DNA of 64,000 nt, from assembly GCF_023700005.1 (NCBI RefSeq), contig NZ_JAMLJK010000001.1, positions 1,471,096-1,535,095 of the forward strand. The letters are read 5' to 3'. Position numbers and translations under genes: made by a program. The notes under the pieces were generated by a model that had not been told where the DNA came from, ran no database searches, and was given only the letters and a program-made list of their open reading frames with translations. The DNA is from Larsenimonas rhizosphaerae (GTDB lineage Bacteria > Pseudomonadota > Gammaproteobacteria > Pseudomonadales > Halomonadaceae). Positions 47,280-56,430 of this stretch are shown piece after piece; positions within the stretch are counted from its first letter, which is position 1; the number at the start of each line of letters is the position of its first letter.

Positions 47280-48041
47280 ATGAAATACGGGAAGCGTGAG
47301 CGCATCATTGGTGCAGTAGTGCTGGTGGCGCTGGCCGTTATCTTTCTTCCGATACTGTTCGATAAGCCGGACAGTGACAGCGGCGGGCCCGAGCCCACTC
47401 TGACCATCGAACAGCCGATCGATATGCCGGAGGATCAGAGCGTACCGGCCCCTCAACCGCCGCAGGACACCCAGGGCATTGACGCCGGTGTCAATACCGG
47501 TATGGCTGAAGGTGAGCCTGCGCCAGGTAATACGGATGATATGCCGCCACCTGACGCGATTCCCAGTGAACCTGTCCTTCCGGCGGATGAGGACAGTACG
47601 GAGACGTCCACGCCTTCGTCTCAGGCGTCTTCATCCTCACAGGCTTCCTCGTCCAGGCAGACGCCGCCTTCCTCAGGTCGTGAGCGTGCTACGGCGGACA
47701 GGGAAAGCGCTGATGCCCGTGCGCGTCACAGTGCTGAAAACGACCCCATTCTTGAAGCCGCACGCAAGGGATCGGATGGTTCGGGTAATCCACCGTCAGC
47801 CGTCAGTGGCGGCGGCTGGGCGGTACAGTCCGGCAGCTTCAGTAATCCGGAGTATGCCAAGGGGCTGGCCGACAAGCTCAAAGGTAATCACTTCCCGGTT
47901 TATACCCTGGCACGCAACAATTTGACCGTCGTACTGGTTGGACCCTATGACAGCAGTGAGTCGGCAGAAAAGGCCAGCACTCAGTTACAACAGCAGGCCA
48001 ATATCAAGGGGCTGGTCGTGCGTCGCAAGGATGACGAATGA
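47280..48041 (+). CDS. dedD: SPOR-domain cell-division protein (DedD-like)
   Basis: The 253-residue product has one N-terminal membrane helix (IGAVVLVALAVIFLPILF), a long Pro/Glu/Ser-rich linker with low-complexity Ser-Gln runs around residues 112-125, and a C-terminal SPOR domain beginning WAVQSGSFSNPEYA and containing VLVGPYDS. SPOR domains bind denuded glycan at the septum. Its place between folC and cvpA supports the DedD assignment. Its stop overlaps the cvpA start by ATGA. Confidence 0.9.
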   Translation: MKYGKRERIIGAVVLVALAVIFLPILFDKPDSDSGGPEPTLTIEQPIDMPEDQSVPAPQPPQDTQGIDAGVNTGMAEGEPAPGNTDDMPPPDAIPSEPVLPADEDSTETSTPSSQASSSSQASSSRQTPPSSGRERATADRESADARARHSAENDPILEAARKGSDGSGNPPSAVSGGGWAVQSGSFSNPEYAKGLADKLKGNHFPVYTLARNNLTVVLVGPYDSSESAEKASTQLQQQANIKGLVVRRKDDE

Positions 48042-48571
48042 GCTGGACCTGGATTGACTGGGCCTTTGCTGCGGTACTGCTGATCTCCGTACTTTCCGGC
48101 ATGGCAAAGGGATTCATTCGCGAGGGGTTGGGCCTGCTGGCCTGGCTTGCTGCGCTTGTCGCCGCCAGAATGTTTGCCGGCCCGGCTGGCGAAATCTTTC
48201 GTGATTATGTCGCCAGTGCCAACATGCGCCTTGCGATCGGCTTCGTGATCGTGGTGTTTGTGGTCATTGTTGTCTCGGGCATGCTGATTCGCTTTCTTGA
48301 TGCGGTCATTGAATGGGCCGGGATGGGGCGGTTCAATCGGTTGCTGGGAGCCCTGTTCGGGGCACTTCGTGGGGCTGCGGTGCTGGTGCTCATCTCCGCG
48401 GTAGTCGGGCTTACCCCATGGCGGGATGCGCCGGACTGGCAGCAGTCACAGCTTCGACCACTGGTCGGTCAGGCACGTGATGCGCTGATGGCGCACTGGG
48501 ACAATTGGGAACAGGAAAACGCGGGTGATGTTCAGGCAACATCATCCACTGCTACTGACACATCCGGATAG
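48038..48571 (+). CDS. cvpA: CvpA family membrane protein
   Basis: The 177-residue protein has about four membrane helices and the CvpA start WIDWAFAAVLLISVLSGMAKGFIREG. CvpA is linked to colicin V production and envelope homeostasis; the mechanism is not settled. It precedes purF as in many proteobacteria, and the C-terminal 30 residues form a Gln/Thr-rich tail. Confidence 0.92.
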   Translation: MSWTWIDWAFAAVLLISVLSGMAKGFIREGLGLLAWLAALVAARMFAGPAGEIFRDYVASANMRLAIGFVIVVFVVIVVSGMLIRFLDAVIEWAGMGRFNRLLGALFGALRGAAVLVLISAVVGLTPWRDAPDWQQSQLRPLVGQARDALMAHWDNWEQENAGDVQATSSTATDTSG

Positions 48572-48607
48572 GAATGTCGTCATGATCTATAAAGCGAGGG
48601 TGTACTG

Positions 48608-50128
48608 ATGTGCGGTATTGTCGGCCTTATGGGCAACTCCATGGTCAATCAGGCGCTCTACGATGCGCTGACTGTGCTGCAACACCGCGGCCAGGACGCC
48701 GCCGGAATGATGACCTGGGATGATGGTCGCTTTTTTCTGCGCAAGAGCAATGGGCTGGTGCGGGATGTATTTCACACCCGTCACATGAAGCGCCTGCAGG
48801 GGAATATCGGTATCGGGCATGTTCGTTATCCCACTGCCGGTTCTTCTTCCGAAGCTGAATCCCAGCCGTTTTATGTCAATTCTCCCTATGGCATCACGCT
48901 GGTGCACAACGGCAACCTGACCAACTCGGATCAGTTGGTCAAGGAGCTGTTCAATACCGATCTACGCCACATCAATACACGCTCCGATTCGGAAGTGCTG
49001 TTGAATGTGTTTGCTCATGAACTTGGCAAGCAGGGCCATCGCCTTGATGCCGAAGATGTGTTCGATGCCGTACGTCGGGTCCATCGTCGGTGCCGGGGTG
49101 GGTATGCTGCGGTTTCGATCATCAGTGACCTGGGCATGGTGGCCTTTCGCGATATCAATGGCATTCGTCCGGTTGTTGTCGGCAAGCGTTGTATCGAAGG
49201 TGGTCAGCCGGAATACATGATTGCGTCAGAATCCGTGGCGCTGGATGTGGCCGGGTTCGAACTGATTCGCGACCTTGCTCCGGGTGAAGCGGTCTTTATC
49301 AATAACGATCGCGAAATGTTCATGCAGCAATGCTCCGAATCGGCCCGGCTGCGGCCCTGCATCTTTGAATATGTATACCTTGCCCGCCCGGACTCCATCA
49401 TGGACGGGGCCAACGTGTACGGTACCCGCATGCGGATGGGGCAGAAGCTGGCGCTGAAGGTGGAGCGTGAATGGCCTGACCACGATATCGACGTGGTGAT
49501 CCCTATTCCGGATACCAGCCGTACCGCGGCGCTGGAGCTTGCCCAGTATCTGGGGGTGAAGTACCGGGAAGGCTTCGTCAAGAACCGCTACATCGGTCGT
49601 ACCTTTATCATGCCGGGGCAGACGCAGCGCAAGAAGTCGGTGCGTCAGAAGCTCAATGCCATGGATGTCGAATTCGACGGCAAGAACGTGCTGCTGGTGG
49701 ATGATTCGATCGTGCGCGGCACGACCTGCCAGGAAATCATCCAGATGGCGCGTGAGGCCGGAGCCAAAAAGGTCTACTTTGCGTCGGCGGCCCCCGCAGT
49801 GCGTTACCCGAACGTCTATGGTATCGACATGCCGGTGGCCATGGAGCTGATTGGTCATGATCGCACCGACGAGGAGGTCTGTACGCTGATCGGGGCGGAC
49901 CGCTTGATCTATCAGGACCTCGAAGACCTCAAGGATGCCTGTCGCGAGATCAATCCGGCTCTGGAAGCCTTTGACTGCTCCGTCTTCGATGGTCAGTACG
50001 TGACCGGTGATATCGATGGCGACTACCTGGCCCGGCTGGAAGCCGCGCGCAATGATGCTGCTCGACATGGCGGGTCCGTGAGCAGCGCCGTGGTCGAGAT
50101 GCACAACGATATCGAAGAAGTCGAGTAA
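48608..50128 (+). CDS. purF: Amidophosphoribosyltransferase
   Basis: PurF makes phosphoribosylamine from PRPP and glutamine, the first committed step of purine synthesis. The 506-residue product begins MCGIVG with the nucleophile Cys2 of the glutaminase domain (no propeptide). It has [21 protein letters not shown] and, in the C-terminal domain, the PRPP-binding [13 protein letters not shown] hairpin lies between it and metZ. Confidence 0.97.
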   Translation: MCGIVGLMGNSMVNQALYDALTVLQHRGQDAAGMMTWDDGRFFLRKSNGLVRDVFHTRHMKRLQGNIGIGHVRYPTAGSSSEAESQPFYVNSPYGITLVHNGNLTNSDQLVKELFNTDLRHINTRSDSEVLLNVFAHELGKQGHRLDAEDVFDAVRRVHRRCRGGYAAVSIISDLGMVAFRDINGIRPVVVGKRCIEGGQPEYMIASESVALDVAGFELIRDLAPGEAVFINNDREMFMQQCSESARLRPCIFEYVYLARPDSIMDGANVYGTRMRMGQKLALKVEREWPDHDIDVVIPIPDTSRTAALELAQYLGVKYREGFVKNRYIGRTFIMPGQTQRKKSVRQKLNAMDVEFDGKNVLLVDDSIVRGTTCQEIIQMAREAGAKKVYFASAAPAVRYPNVYGIDMPVAMELIGHDRTDEEVCTLIGADRLIYQDLEDLKDACREINPALEAFDCSVFDGQYVTGDIDGDYLARLEAARNDAARHGGSVSSAVVEMHNDIEEVE

Positions 50129-50136
50129 TGGCTTTC

Positions 50137-50164
50137 CCCGTCGTCGCTAAAGGGCGGCGACGGG
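50137..50164. other. Stable hairpin between purF and metZ
   Basis: An 11-base stem (CCCGTCGTCGC / GCGGCGACGGG, one G-U pair on RNA) with a 6-base loop starts 9 bases after the purF stop. No T-run follows, so it is not a standard terminator, but it may attenuate or stabilise the purF transcript. Confidence 0.6.
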
Positions 50165-50202
50165 CCAGGCCGGTCTTTGCATGGCAGTAACAAGGACGAT
50201 TC

Positions 50203-51393
50203 ATGGACAACGAACACCCGCAGTGGCATCCGGATACCCTGGCCGTGCGTGCCGGACACGAGCGCACCTTCGAGCAGGAACACGGTGAGTCGATTTTCAC
50301 GACATCAAGCTTCGTATACAGCAGTGCTGCCGAGGCTGCCCGCAAGTTTTCCGGTGAAGAGGCCGGTAACGTCTATTCGCGGTTCACCAACCCGACGGTT
50401 CATACGTTCGAGCGTCGACTGGCCGCCATGGAGGGGGGCGAGCGGTGTGTTGCGACAAGCTCCGGCATGTCAGCGATCCTTTCCATGGCGCTGGGACTGC
50501 TTGAATCCGGGGACGAAATTGTAGCCTCCCGGTCACTGTTTGGCTCAACCATTGGTCTTTTTGACAAGTACCTGGCCAAATTCGGGGTCGTCATTCGATA
50601 TGTCCCCCTGTCGGATCTATCGGCCTGGGAAGCCGCCGTGACGCCGAAAACCCGGCTGTTCTTTGCTGAAACGCCTTCCAATCCGCTGCAGGAACTGGTT
50701 GATATCCGTCGCCTGGCGGATGTAGCACATCGCCATGACATCAAGCTGGTGATCGATAACTGTTTTTGTACGCCTGCGCTGCAAAAGCCACTGTCACTCG
50801 GGGCTGATCTGGTCATTCACTCGGCTACCAAGTTTCTGGACGGGCAGGGGCGTGCCATCGGCGGTGCGATTGTTGGCGATCACGATACCCTTGAAAAACT
50901 CTACGGGGTGGTACGTACCTGTGGACCATGCATGAGTCCGTTCAATGCCTGGATTTTTCTCAAGGGGCTTGAAACCCTGTCATTGCGCATGAAGGCTCAT
51001 TGCGACAATGCTCTCGCGCTGGCGCACTGGCTTGAAGCGCATCCCTCCGTTGAGCGAGTGCACTACGCAGGGCTTGAGCATCATGCTCAGCACGCCTTGG
51101 CGGTACAGCAGCAAAGTGGATTTGGTGCGGTACTCGGTGTGGAGATCAAGGGAGGAAGGGAAAACGCCTGGTCGGTGGTTGATGCGACACGGTTGATGTC
51201 GATCACCGGAAATCTGGGGGATACCAAAACCACCATTACGCATCCGGCCACCACGACTCATGGCAAGCTTTCCGATGAGCAGCGACGCATCGCCGGAATC
51301 AGTGATGGCCTTTTACGTATTTCAGTCGGTATTGAAGCACTTGAGGATCTGAAGGCTGATCTGGCCCGAGGGCTTGATCAGCTCGGCGGCTGA
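50203..51393 (+). CDS. metZ: O-succinylhomoserine sulfhydrylase
   Basis: MetZ is a PLP enzyme that makes homocysteine directly from O-succinylhomoserine and sulfide. The 396-residue product is in the Cys/Met metabolism fold-type I family: YSRFTNPTVHTFERRLAAMEG, SSGMSAI, and the PLP-lysine in IHSATKFLDGQGR. The purF-metZ arrangement is that of Pseudomonas aeruginosa, where metZ is experimentally defined. MetB/MetC-type enzymes are less likely in this context. Its last 16 bases overlap the LysR gene on the other strand. Confidence 0.93.
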   Translation: MDNEHPQWHPDTLAVRAGHERTFEQEHGESIFTTSSFVYSSAAEAARKFSGEEAGNVYSRFTNPTVHTFERRLAAMEGGERCVATSSGMSAILSMALGLLESGDEIVASRSLFGSTIGLFDKYLAKFGVVIRYVPLSDLSAWEAAVTPKTRLFFAETPSNPLQELVDIRRLADVAHRHDIKLVIDNCFCTPALQKPLSLGADLVIHSATKFLDGQGRAIGGAIVGDHDTLEKLYGVVRTCGPCMSPFNAWIFLKGLETLSLRMKAHCDNALALAHWLEAHPSVERVHYAGLEHHAQHALAVQQQSGFGAVLGVEIKGGRENAWSVVDATRLMSITGNLGDTKTTITHPATTTHGKLSDEQRRIAGISDGLLRISVGIEALEDLKADLARGLDQLGG

Positions 51394-52346
51394 TCCTCTG
51401 CGTCCAGTGCCGTTGCCGGCCCCCGAGCCGGCAACCACTTTTCCCAGAACGGTGGTGTGCCCACTGCTTCCTGCAGGCACTCGATAAAGCGTCTGGTTTT
51501 CTGGGGGAGATACCGCCGGTGCGGATAAACGATCTGCACGGGCGGGGCATCTGCCAGACGCAAGTCCGGCAGTAAGGGCACCAGTTGCCCGTCCCGCAGG
51601 TCCTCTCCGACCTGAAATCCGGATGTCATGCCATATCCCACACCTGCCATGATGGCATTGCGCAGGATCTCCGGGTCATTGGTCTTGATCTTCGGGATCA
51701 CTCGCAGGCTGCGTTCGATACCTTCATCATCAATATAGCGCAGCCGATCAAGCTCGAAGCCATCTCGCGAGTACACTGCCGCAGGCAGGGCAATCAATTC
51801 TTTCAGTGTCTGTGGCATGCCGTGCTGCGCCACAAAGGCCGGGCTGGCACACAGCACGCGCTGATGGCGCGCCAGATGGCGAGCAATCAGGTTGGAATCG
51901 TTCATCGCACTGATGCGTATGCCGAGATCGAAACCGCCACCAATCAGATCGACCAGTGTATCGTCCAGACGCATTTCGATCTGCATGTGCGGGTAGCGCT
52001 GTAGATAAAGTCGCAGGCCGCTGGCGACATGGCGTCGCCCGAAGTGTACCGGGCAGGAAATCCTGAGCGACCCCATCGGCTCTGTCTGATAGGCATTGAT
52101 GACGTCTGATGTTTCGTCCAGGGCTTCCCGCATCTTCAGGCCGCGACGATAGATTTCCTGGCCGATGTCCGTCAGCGAGACGCTTCGCGTAGAGCGATTG
52201 AACAGCTGCACCTTCAGCTCACTTTCCAGTGCCCGGATCTGCTTGGAAATGACGGAGCGATTGACCTGCCTTAGATCTGCCGCCCGCGTAAAGCTGCCGG
52301 CATCCACGACATCCATGAAGAGAAGCAGTCGTGTGCTTCGTTCCAT
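51378..52346 (-). CDS. LysR-family transcriptional regulator divergent from a secreted protein
   Basis: A 322-residue LysR regulator: winged helix (FMDVVDAGSFTRAADLRQVNRSVISKQIRALE) and effector domain of the CrgA-like branch (MGSLRISCPVHFGRRHVASGL). It is divergent from the small secreted-protein gene at 52548. Two inverted repeats in the 201-base gap fit possible LysR sites. The recognised effector is unknown. Confidence 0.88.
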   Translation of the reverse strand: MERSTRLLLFMDVVDAGSFTRAADLRQVNRSVISKQIRALESELKVQLFNRSTRSVSLTDIGQEIYRRGLKMREALDETSDVINAYQTEPMGSLRISCPVHFGRRHVASGLRLYLQRYPHMQIEMRLDDTLVDLIGGGFDLGIRISAMNDSNLIARHLARHQRVLCASPAFVAQHGMPQTLKELIALPAAVYSRDGFELDRLRYIDDEGIERSLRVIPKIKTNDPEILRNAIMAGVGYGMTSGFQVGEDLRDGQLVPLLPDLRLADAPPVQIVYPHRRYLPQKTRRFIECLQEAVGTPPFWEKWLPARGPATALDAEDQPPS

Positions 52347-52374
52347 GCTTATCCCCTGTAGTTATAGTTATTGT

Positions 52375-52387
52375 TGCCAAAACGGCA
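52375..52387. promoter_or_regulatory. Candidate LysR operator (TGCC-N5-GGCA)
   Basis: TGCC-AAAAC-GGCA is a perfect inverted repeat with the T-N11-A form, 29 bases upstream of the LysR start. It may control the regulator and the divergent secreted-protein gene. Confidence 0.5.
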
Positions 52388-52420
52388 CTACTGTAATGCC
52401 GCCTGCTCTGTTCCAACATC

Positions 52421-52436
52421 TTAGTTAGCACACTAA
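52421..52436. promoter_or_regulatory. Second inverted repeat (TTAGT-N6-ACTAA) upstream of the secreted protein
   Basis: A perfect 5-base inverted repeat with a 6-base centre, about 112 bases before the secreted-protein start. It may be a second operator. The half-site is short, so chance is possible. Confidence 0.35.
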
Positions 52437-52547
52437 ACTTCTTGTCATTCGATGAGAGCGTCATCAGCACCTGGCTCAAGGCCGATGGTGCCGGCTTTTT
52501 CTCATCAACAGCGAGTTTTATCAAGAAAAATGCAAGGAGTACACAGT

Positions 52548-53003
52548 ATGCGTAATCTTCTCACTATCGTTCTTTCAGGTGCCCTGCTGGCAGCAACTGC
52601 CACCCACGCTGTTGCCTCTACCGCGACGCGCGCTCAGGAAGGGATGCTCAATGCCAGCACTACCGGTGAGAATGTAGAAGTGCTCAAGCAGGGCTGGAGT
52701 GACACTCGTATGGCGACTCAGGGCCACCCGAATCAGTTTCTGATCCATGTCAGCCAGCCGCAGACCATTGTGCTGTCAAGCAGCCACTTTGCAGGCGACC
52801 ATGGCGACAGCTATCGCTTGAGTGCAAAGGTATTCAATGAGCAGCGTGAGCTGGTGGCCACAGCCATCAATTCCGATGGCGGTAACTTCAAGCTCAGCCA
52901 GCCTCTGGCGGCAGGGGATTACCTGGTTCAGGTCAATGGACAGACGCTCCATAACGAAAATCACACCGATGCTTCCTACCAGCTACATCTTGATCGCCTG
53001 TAA
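52548..53003 (+). CDS. Small secreted protein, possibly a PPC-like beta-sandwich
   Basis: The 151-residue product has a clean signal peptide ending in THAVA and a mature domain of about 125 residues with alternating hydrophobic strands. The end, QPLAAGDYLVQVNGQ, resembles the AGDYYLRV-type strand of pre-peptidase C-terminal (PPC) domains; this is my inference from pattern only. There is no lipobox and no catalytic motif that I recognise. The ATG at 52548 follows AAGGAGT eight bases upstream; the frame extends upstream but without features. A LysR gene is divergent and a terminator follows. Confidence 0.75.
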   Translation: MRNLLTIVLSGALLAATATHAVASTATRAQEGMLNASTTGENVEVLKQGWSDTRMATQGHPNQFLIHVSQPQTIVLSSSHFAGDHGDSYRLSAKVFNEQRELVATAINSDGGNFKLSQPLAAGDYLVQVNGQTLHNENHTDASYQLHLDRL

Positions 53004-53061
53004 ATTCCGCAAGGGCAAGGTTCTGTCTTGCCCGGCAACGCGTTATCATGCCGTATCGACT

Positions 53062-53089
53062 GCCGTTATCCTTGGATAGCGGCTTTTTT
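53062..53089 (+). terminator. Rho-independent terminator after the secreted-protein gene
   Basis: The stem GCCGTTATCC / GGATAGCGGC (one G-U pair, TT loop) is followed by six T. It lies 59 bases after the secreted-protein stop and only 22 bases before the MATE start. A second inverted repeat (GGGCAAG/CTTGCCC, 53013-53033) lies in front of it. Confidence 0.85.
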
Positions 53090-53111
53090 ATGTGTTTGTC
53101 AGGAGCATTGT

Positions 53112-54455
53112 GTGTCCCGTTCGACGTCGACTTCTCCTCTTTCCCCCATGGGGGCTCAGCTTTGGCAGACCACCTGGCCAATGGCTATCGGGGTCATGTC
53201 CCTGCTGGGATTCAATCTGGTAGACAGCCTTTTTGTCGCTCACCTGGGGACGGCACCGCTGGCGGCTCAGTCCTTTACCATGCCCGTCTCCTTTATTGTC
53301 ATCGGCATTCAGGTAGGTATTGGTATTGCGACAGCCGCACTGATTTCTCGAGCTCTCGGCCGGGACGAAAAGGCTCGGGCTCATCGTTTGGGGAGCCTGG
53401 TAATGATCGGCGGGGGCGTCACCCTTGCTCTGGTGATGATGCTGTTGTGGTGGTTACGGCGCCCGATCTTCTCGGCCATGGGAGCACAGGACAGCCTGAG
53501 TGGATTGATCGATGCCTACTGGGCACCCTGGCTGGTTACAAGCTGGATCGGCGCCATGCTGTATCTGGGCTATAGCCTGTTTCGGGCACATGGATATACC
53601 CGGTTTCCGGGTCTTGTGATGGTGATTACCAGCCTGATCAACGTCGTTATGGACCCGCTTTTGATCTTTGGTATGGGCCCGTTTCCCGATCTTGGTCTGC
53701 CGGGTGCGGCCTGGGCGACCATGATTTCCTTTACCGCAGGGCTGATGATCGTGGGGGTCGCCCTGAGCCGACGTGACTGGTTGACGCTGGCAGGTATCAA
53801 GGAGGAGTGGCGCGTCTCCTGGCGAGAGTTTACCGGTATTGCCGGGCCGGCCATGATTACCCAGTTGATGCCACCTCTGGCTGCGCTGTTGGCAACCTCG
53901 ATTGTCGCTACTCAGGGTAATGCGGCCGTGGCCGCCTGGGGCCTGGCCAATCGAATGGAGAATTTTGCGCTACTGGCGGTGCTGGCCTTGACCATGTCGC
54001 TTCCTCCCTGGCTGGGACGGTGCTTCGGGGCAGGGCGATGGAATGAAATCCACGACCTGATGATCTTGAGCTTCAAGGTAGTGCTGGTCTGGCAATTGGT
54101 GGTAGGAGTGGTCATGGCGGGTGCCTCGCCCTGGTTGTCGCACTGGATGGCGGCCGATGACGAGGTGAGCCATGCGCTTTCCATTCTGATTCCGTTCATG
54201 TTGCCAAGTTATGCCCTGCTGGGGCTTTGCATGGTGGTTGTCTCATCCAGTAACGCACTCGGATGGCCTCGACGCGCCATGATCATTGCCTTTGCTCGGC
54301 TGTTTGTCTGCTATCTGCCGTGTGTGGCTATAGGCGCCTGGGTGGCAGGGATCTGGGGTATTGCTGCAGGTGCCGGAATCGGCAATGTGCTGGCGGGGCT
54401 GCTGGCCGGCAGCATGTTCTATCGAGGGCTGAAACAAAAACACGCCGCGTCATAG
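53112..54455 (+). CDS. MATE-family multidrug/Na+ antiporter
   Basis: The 447-residue membrane protein has about 12 helices in two halves, with MATE landmarks: AQSFTMPVSFIVIGIQVGIG near residue 60, FPGLVMVITSLINVVMDPLLIFG near residue 175 and the second-half equivalent around 270-300. MATE proteins export cationic drugs or metabolites using Na+ or H+. I chose the GTG at 53112 because AGGAG lies six bases upstream; the longer frame from 53028 would read through the terminator. The substrate cannot be predicted. Confidence 0.88.
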   Translation: MSRSTSTSPLSPMGAQLWQTTWPMAIGVMSLLGFNLVDSLFVAHLGTAPLAAQSFTMPVSFIVIGIQVGIGIATAALISRALGRDEKARAHRLGSLVMIGGGVTLALVMMLLWWLRRPIFSAMGAQDSLSGLIDAYWAPWLVTSWIGAMLYLGYSLFRAHGYTRFPGLVMVITSLINVVMDPLLIFGMGPFPDLGLPGAAWATMISFTAGLMIVGVALSRRDWLTLAGIKEEWRVSWREFTGIAGPAMITQLMPPLAALLATSIVATQGNAAVAAWGLANRMENFALLAVLALTMSLPPWLGRCFGAGRWNEIHDLMILSFKVVLVWQLVVGVVMAGASPWLSHWMAADDEVSHALSILIPFMLPSYALLGLCMVVVSSSNALGWPRRAMIIAFARLFVCYLPCVAIGAWVAGIWGIAAGAGIGNVLAGLLAGSMFYRGLKQKHAAS

Positions 54456-54464
54456 CGGCGTGTT
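54432..54464 (-). terminator. Rho-independent terminator of the aminotransferase gene
   Basis: The stem AACACGCCGC / GCGGCGTGTT followed on the minus strand by TTTTTG lies 22 bases beyond the aminotransferase stop and overlaps the end of the MATE gene. Confidence 0.85.
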
Positions 54465-54485
54465 CAGGGGCTGGCCTGTTACCTC

Positions 54486-55679
54486 TCAGGTGTCGGAGAC
54501 GTCAGCAATTGCCTGGGCGACATATTCGAGAACATCACTGGACAGGCCGGCAACATTGGCACGCCCGGAACTGACCATGTAAATGCTGTAATCGTTTCGG
54601 AGCCGCTCTACCTGGTCCTTGCTCAAGCCTGTGTAGGAAAACATGCCGCGTTGCTGCTTGATGAAGTCGAATTTTTCCGCCAGACCATGAGGGGCCATGG
54701 CATCAACAAAGCCGGAGCGCAACTGGTTGATGCGTCCCCGCATGTCATCGACTTCTTCCAGCCACATGCCACGGAGTGCCTCGTCCCCCAGGATGGTGCT
54801 GACGACGGCCGCGCCATGGGACGGCGGGTTGGAGTAGTTTTCCCGTGCAACGATGGCCACCTGAGAGCGTACGTTATTCATCTGCTCTTCGTTTTTGGCA
54901 ACCAGAATCAAGCAGCCGGTGCGCTCGCGATACAGGCCGAAATTCTTGGAGCATGAGCTGGTAATGATCACTTCATCCAGCTGTTCTGCCAACAGGCGTA
55001 CGCCGTAGGCATCCTCGTCCAGCCCATCGCCGAACCCCTGATAGGCGAAGTCGATCAGGGGCATCAGGTTGCGCTGCTTGACCACATTCAGCACCTGCTG
55101 CCATTGCTGTTTGTCCAGGTCAAACCCGGAAGGGTTGTGGCAACACGCATGCAGCAGCACGATATCACCTTCCGGGATCCGGCCAAGGCTGTCCATCATG
55201 CCGTCAAAGTCCAGCGTATTTGACGCGCTGACATACGGGTAGCTATGGCGTTCGATACCGGCAGCATCAAAAATGCCGTGATGGTTGGGCCATGTCGGAT
55301 TGCTCATCCAGATGGCCTTGCCGGGCAGGTTGGTGCGAATGAAGTCCGCCGCCAGGCGCAGGGCGCCGGTCCCGCCGGGTGACTGGGTAGCGCTGGCGCG
55401 TTTGTCGGTCAGAAGGGGAGAGCCTTCACCCAGTACCAGCGACAGGATGGCATTACCGTAGGCCGGGTCACCGTGAGACCCGATGTAGCTTTTGGTCTCC
55501 TCCTGCTCAAGAAGGCGCTCTTCTGCGGCCTTGACCGACTTGAGTACCGGTGTGTTGCCATGTGCATCGCGATATACACCCACCCCCAGATCCACCTTGC
55601 GAGGATTGGTGTCCTTCTTGAAGGCCTCGATCAATCCGAGAATCGCATCACCGGGTACGCGCTCTATGTGCTCAAACAT
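54486..55679 (-). CDS. Aspartate/aromatic amino acid aminotransferase
   Basis: A class I PLP aminotransferase of 397 residues, in the AspC/TyrB subgroup: start MFEHIERVPGDAILGL, VDLGVGVYRDAHG, the SSCSKNFGLYRERTG segment with the PLP lysine, and Arg in SSGRANVAGL that binds the alpha-carboxylate. AspC and TyrB share these features and I cannot separate them here; it likely acts on aspartate, tyrosine and phenylalanine. It is transcribed divergently from a MarR gene across 207 bases that hold no other gene I can see. Confidence 0.92.
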   Translation of the reverse strand: MFEHIERVPGDAILGLIEAFKKDTNPRKVDLGVGVYRDAHGNTPVLKSVKAAEERLLEQEETKSYIGSHGDPAYGNAILSLVLGEGSPLLTDKRASATQSPGGTGALRLAADFIRTNLPGKAIWMSNPTWPNHHGIFDAAGIERHSYPYVSASNTLDFDGMMDSLGRIPEGDIVLLHACCHNPSGFDLDKQQWQQVLNVVKQRNLMPLIDFAYQGFGDGLDEDAYGVRLLAEQLDEVIITSSCSKNFGLYRERTGCLILVAKNEEQMNNVRSQVAIVARENYSNPPSHGAAVVSTILGDEALRGMWLEEVDDMRGRINQLRSGFVDAMAPHGLAEKFDFIKQQRGMFSYTGLSKDQVERLRNDYSIYMVSSGRANVAGLSSDVLEYVAQAIADVSDT

Positions 55680-55886
55680 GTTGATGCCAAAGCCTCACTG
55701 TTGCCAAAGGAAAAAGACGCTCGAACGTCGTTGCACATTTATCATAACGTGTCATGTGCTACCCCGCACCAGGCAGTGTTGGACTGCTGATCTCCGATGC
55801 CTCCCGGGGACGTGCTAGGATAAACTGAGCATGCAAGGTATCGTGTCTGGCAAAGGTATTTATCTGCCCGCGGAGGGGCTGTTGAC

Positions 55887-56381
55887 GTGATCAATATGGA
55901 TGAATTCGAGCAAATGAGTCTGGGCATGCAGCTGGCCATGATGACGCGGGGCTGGCGAGCTGCCGTCGACAAGGCAATGGAGCCGCTGGGATTGACTCAG
56001 GCGCGCTGGGTAGCACTGCTGCATCTTTCCCGACTTGGTGAAGGCACGACACAATCCTGCCTTGCCCAGCATGTAGGCATCGAGCTTCCGTCACTGATGC
56101 GCACACTGGACTGTCTTGAAAAGCAGGATCTCATCACACGGCATCGCTGTGACAATGACCGTCGTGCCCGTACGATTCACTTTACCGATGAAGGACGTGT
56201 GCTCATGCAGGCCATTCAGGGGCGTTCTCATGAAGTTCATCAGCACCTTCTTCAGGGGTTTTCAGCGGACGAGGTGGCAATACTCGAGGGCATGATCGCG
56301 CGGATTGCATCCAATACCGTTGATATTACCCAGGGTGATACACCCGGCTGCTGCGATAAGGCAGAAGAGCGCTCATCGTAG
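55887..56381 (+). CDS. MarR/SlyA-family transcriptional regulator
   Basis: The 164-residue winged-helix regulator has the MarR core LTQARWVALLHLSRLGEGTTQSCLAQHVGIELPSLMRTLDCLE and the wing HRCDNDRRARTIHFTDEG. I start at the GTG 55887, eight bases after GGAGGGG; the ATG at 55896 is the alternative. It is followed 49 bases later by a thiamine-binding-type protein on the same strand, so the two may form a unit. Ligand unknown. Confidence 0.85.
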   Translation: MINMDEFEQMSLGMQLAMMTRGWRAAVDKAMEPLGLTQARWVALLHLSRLGEGTTQSCLAQHVGIELPSLMRTLDCLEKQDLITRHRCDNDRRARTIHFTDEGRVLMQAIQGRSHEVHQHLLQGFSADEVAILEGMIARIASNTVDITQGDTPGCCDKAEERSS

Positions 56382-56430
56382 TGGCGGGAATGAAGTGAGC
56401 GAGGCTGAATCATCATCAGAGGAGCGAATC

